Shown here: positions 63,873-64,000 of the stretch, piece after piece | Layout of the letters: each line of letters begins with the position of its first letter | Numbering within the stretch: position 1 is the first letter of the stretch | Assembly (NCBI RefSeq): GCF_900100545.1 | Contig: NZ_FNDP01000005.1 | Location: forward strand, 62,001 to 126,000 | From: Pseudobutyrivibrio sp. 49 | Lineage (GTDB): Bacteria > Bacillota > Clostridia > Lachnospirales > Lachnospiraceae | Direction of reading: 5' to 3' | Length of the DNA stretch: 64,000 nt | Program-made: the position numbers and the translations under genes | Notes under the pieces: generated by a model | What the model was told of the DNA's origin: nothing | What the model saw: the letters and a program-made list of their open reading frames with translations, nothing else | The model's database searches: none

Positions 63873-64000
63873 CTATGCCTGTACACCAGTTACTGTACTT
63901 CCGTTCTGCTGAGCAATATCGTCTGACACTCTCTCAGCATCAAGTCCTGCATTTTCTGAAGCCTGGCTTGAAGTTCCTGTGATTCCGTAGTTTCTCATAA
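63873..64000 (-). CDS. C-terminal end of an unidentified gene (partial)
   Basis: The last 42 codons of a minus-strand gene running in from the right edge: MRNYGITGTSSQASENAGLD, then AERVSDDIAQQNGSTVTGVQA and a stop. Gln/Ser/Thr-rich and polar; no domain is recognisable, so no function is given. It reads toward recD2 across the palindrome. Confidence 0.5.
   Translation of the reverse strand, partial: MRNYGITGTSSQASENAGLDAERVSDDIAQQNGSTVTGVQA

Noticed and set aside
1-64000. CRISPR arrays
   Set aside because: No regularly spaced direct repeats of 20-40 bases were found anywhere in the window.

Overview
The window looks like chromosomal DNA of a low-GC Firmicute, most probably a Lachnospiraceae of the Butyrivibrio/Pseudobutyrivibrio type. 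Pointers are the rpmG-secE-nusG-rplKAJL-rpoBC-rpsL-rpsG-fusA-tuf order, a zinc-type L33, the short archaeal-type ProRS, a GH94 cellobiose phosphorylase beside a LacI regulator and an ATPase-less CUT1 sugar transporter, and an hup-rqcP-divIC-tilS-hpt-ftsH cluster without the sporulation genes yabP/yabQ. The genus is an inference; no rRNA or tRNA gene is present to settle it.

Layout. 1-6600: small housekeeping and accessory genes (start of an alanine/Na+ symporter, a membrane-anchored MerR regulator with YbjQ, two GNAT acetyltransferases, YbaK tRNA deacylase, an alpha/beta hydrolase, a zinc-peptidase-like lipoprotein, a YczE membrane protein). 6599-6965: a compact locus that looks like a type I toxin-antitoxin module, with convergent consensus promoters, a 33-residue hydrophobic peptide and a shared bidirectional terminator. 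7308-18085: a 10.7-kb integrative mobilizable element inserted in the 3' end of tuf. Its ends are a perfect 50-bp direct repeat of the tuf 3' coding end. It carries a DUF3800 protein, an IS66 remnant, a run of lipoprotein and membrane genes, a MobV relaxase with a double-hairpin oriT candidate, a DnaC-like ATPase, a winged-helix replication protein, a tyrosine integrase, an excisionase-like protein and a divergent repressor.

18032-34024: the complete translation/transcription super-operon on the minus strand, from a consensus promoter at about 34010 down to tuf, with an L10 leader/attenuator between rplA and rplJ and terminators after rplL and rpoC. 34041-44935: carbohydrate locus, with a sugar ABC transporter and LacI regulator on the minus strand, divergent cellobiose phosphorylase on the plus strand with repeated LacI-type operators between them, then RluA, a J-domain protein and an intracellular GH13 amylase.

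45078-64000: ftsH, hpt, tilS, divIC, rqcP and HU; a PEGA lipoprotein, CCA-adding enzyme and ProRS; a membrane EAL phosphodiesterase with a broken GGDEF motif; a pseudouridine synthase; a two-component system; metK; an HD-GYP phosphodiesterase; RecD2; a 97-bp palindromic element; and the C-terminal end of an unidentified gene. Two intact c-di-GMP phosphodiesterase-type proteins lie within 7.5 kb of each other.

Most coding starts were chosen by ribosome-binding site, so several differ from the longest reading frame. Family assignments come from motif recognition only; no database search was possible.
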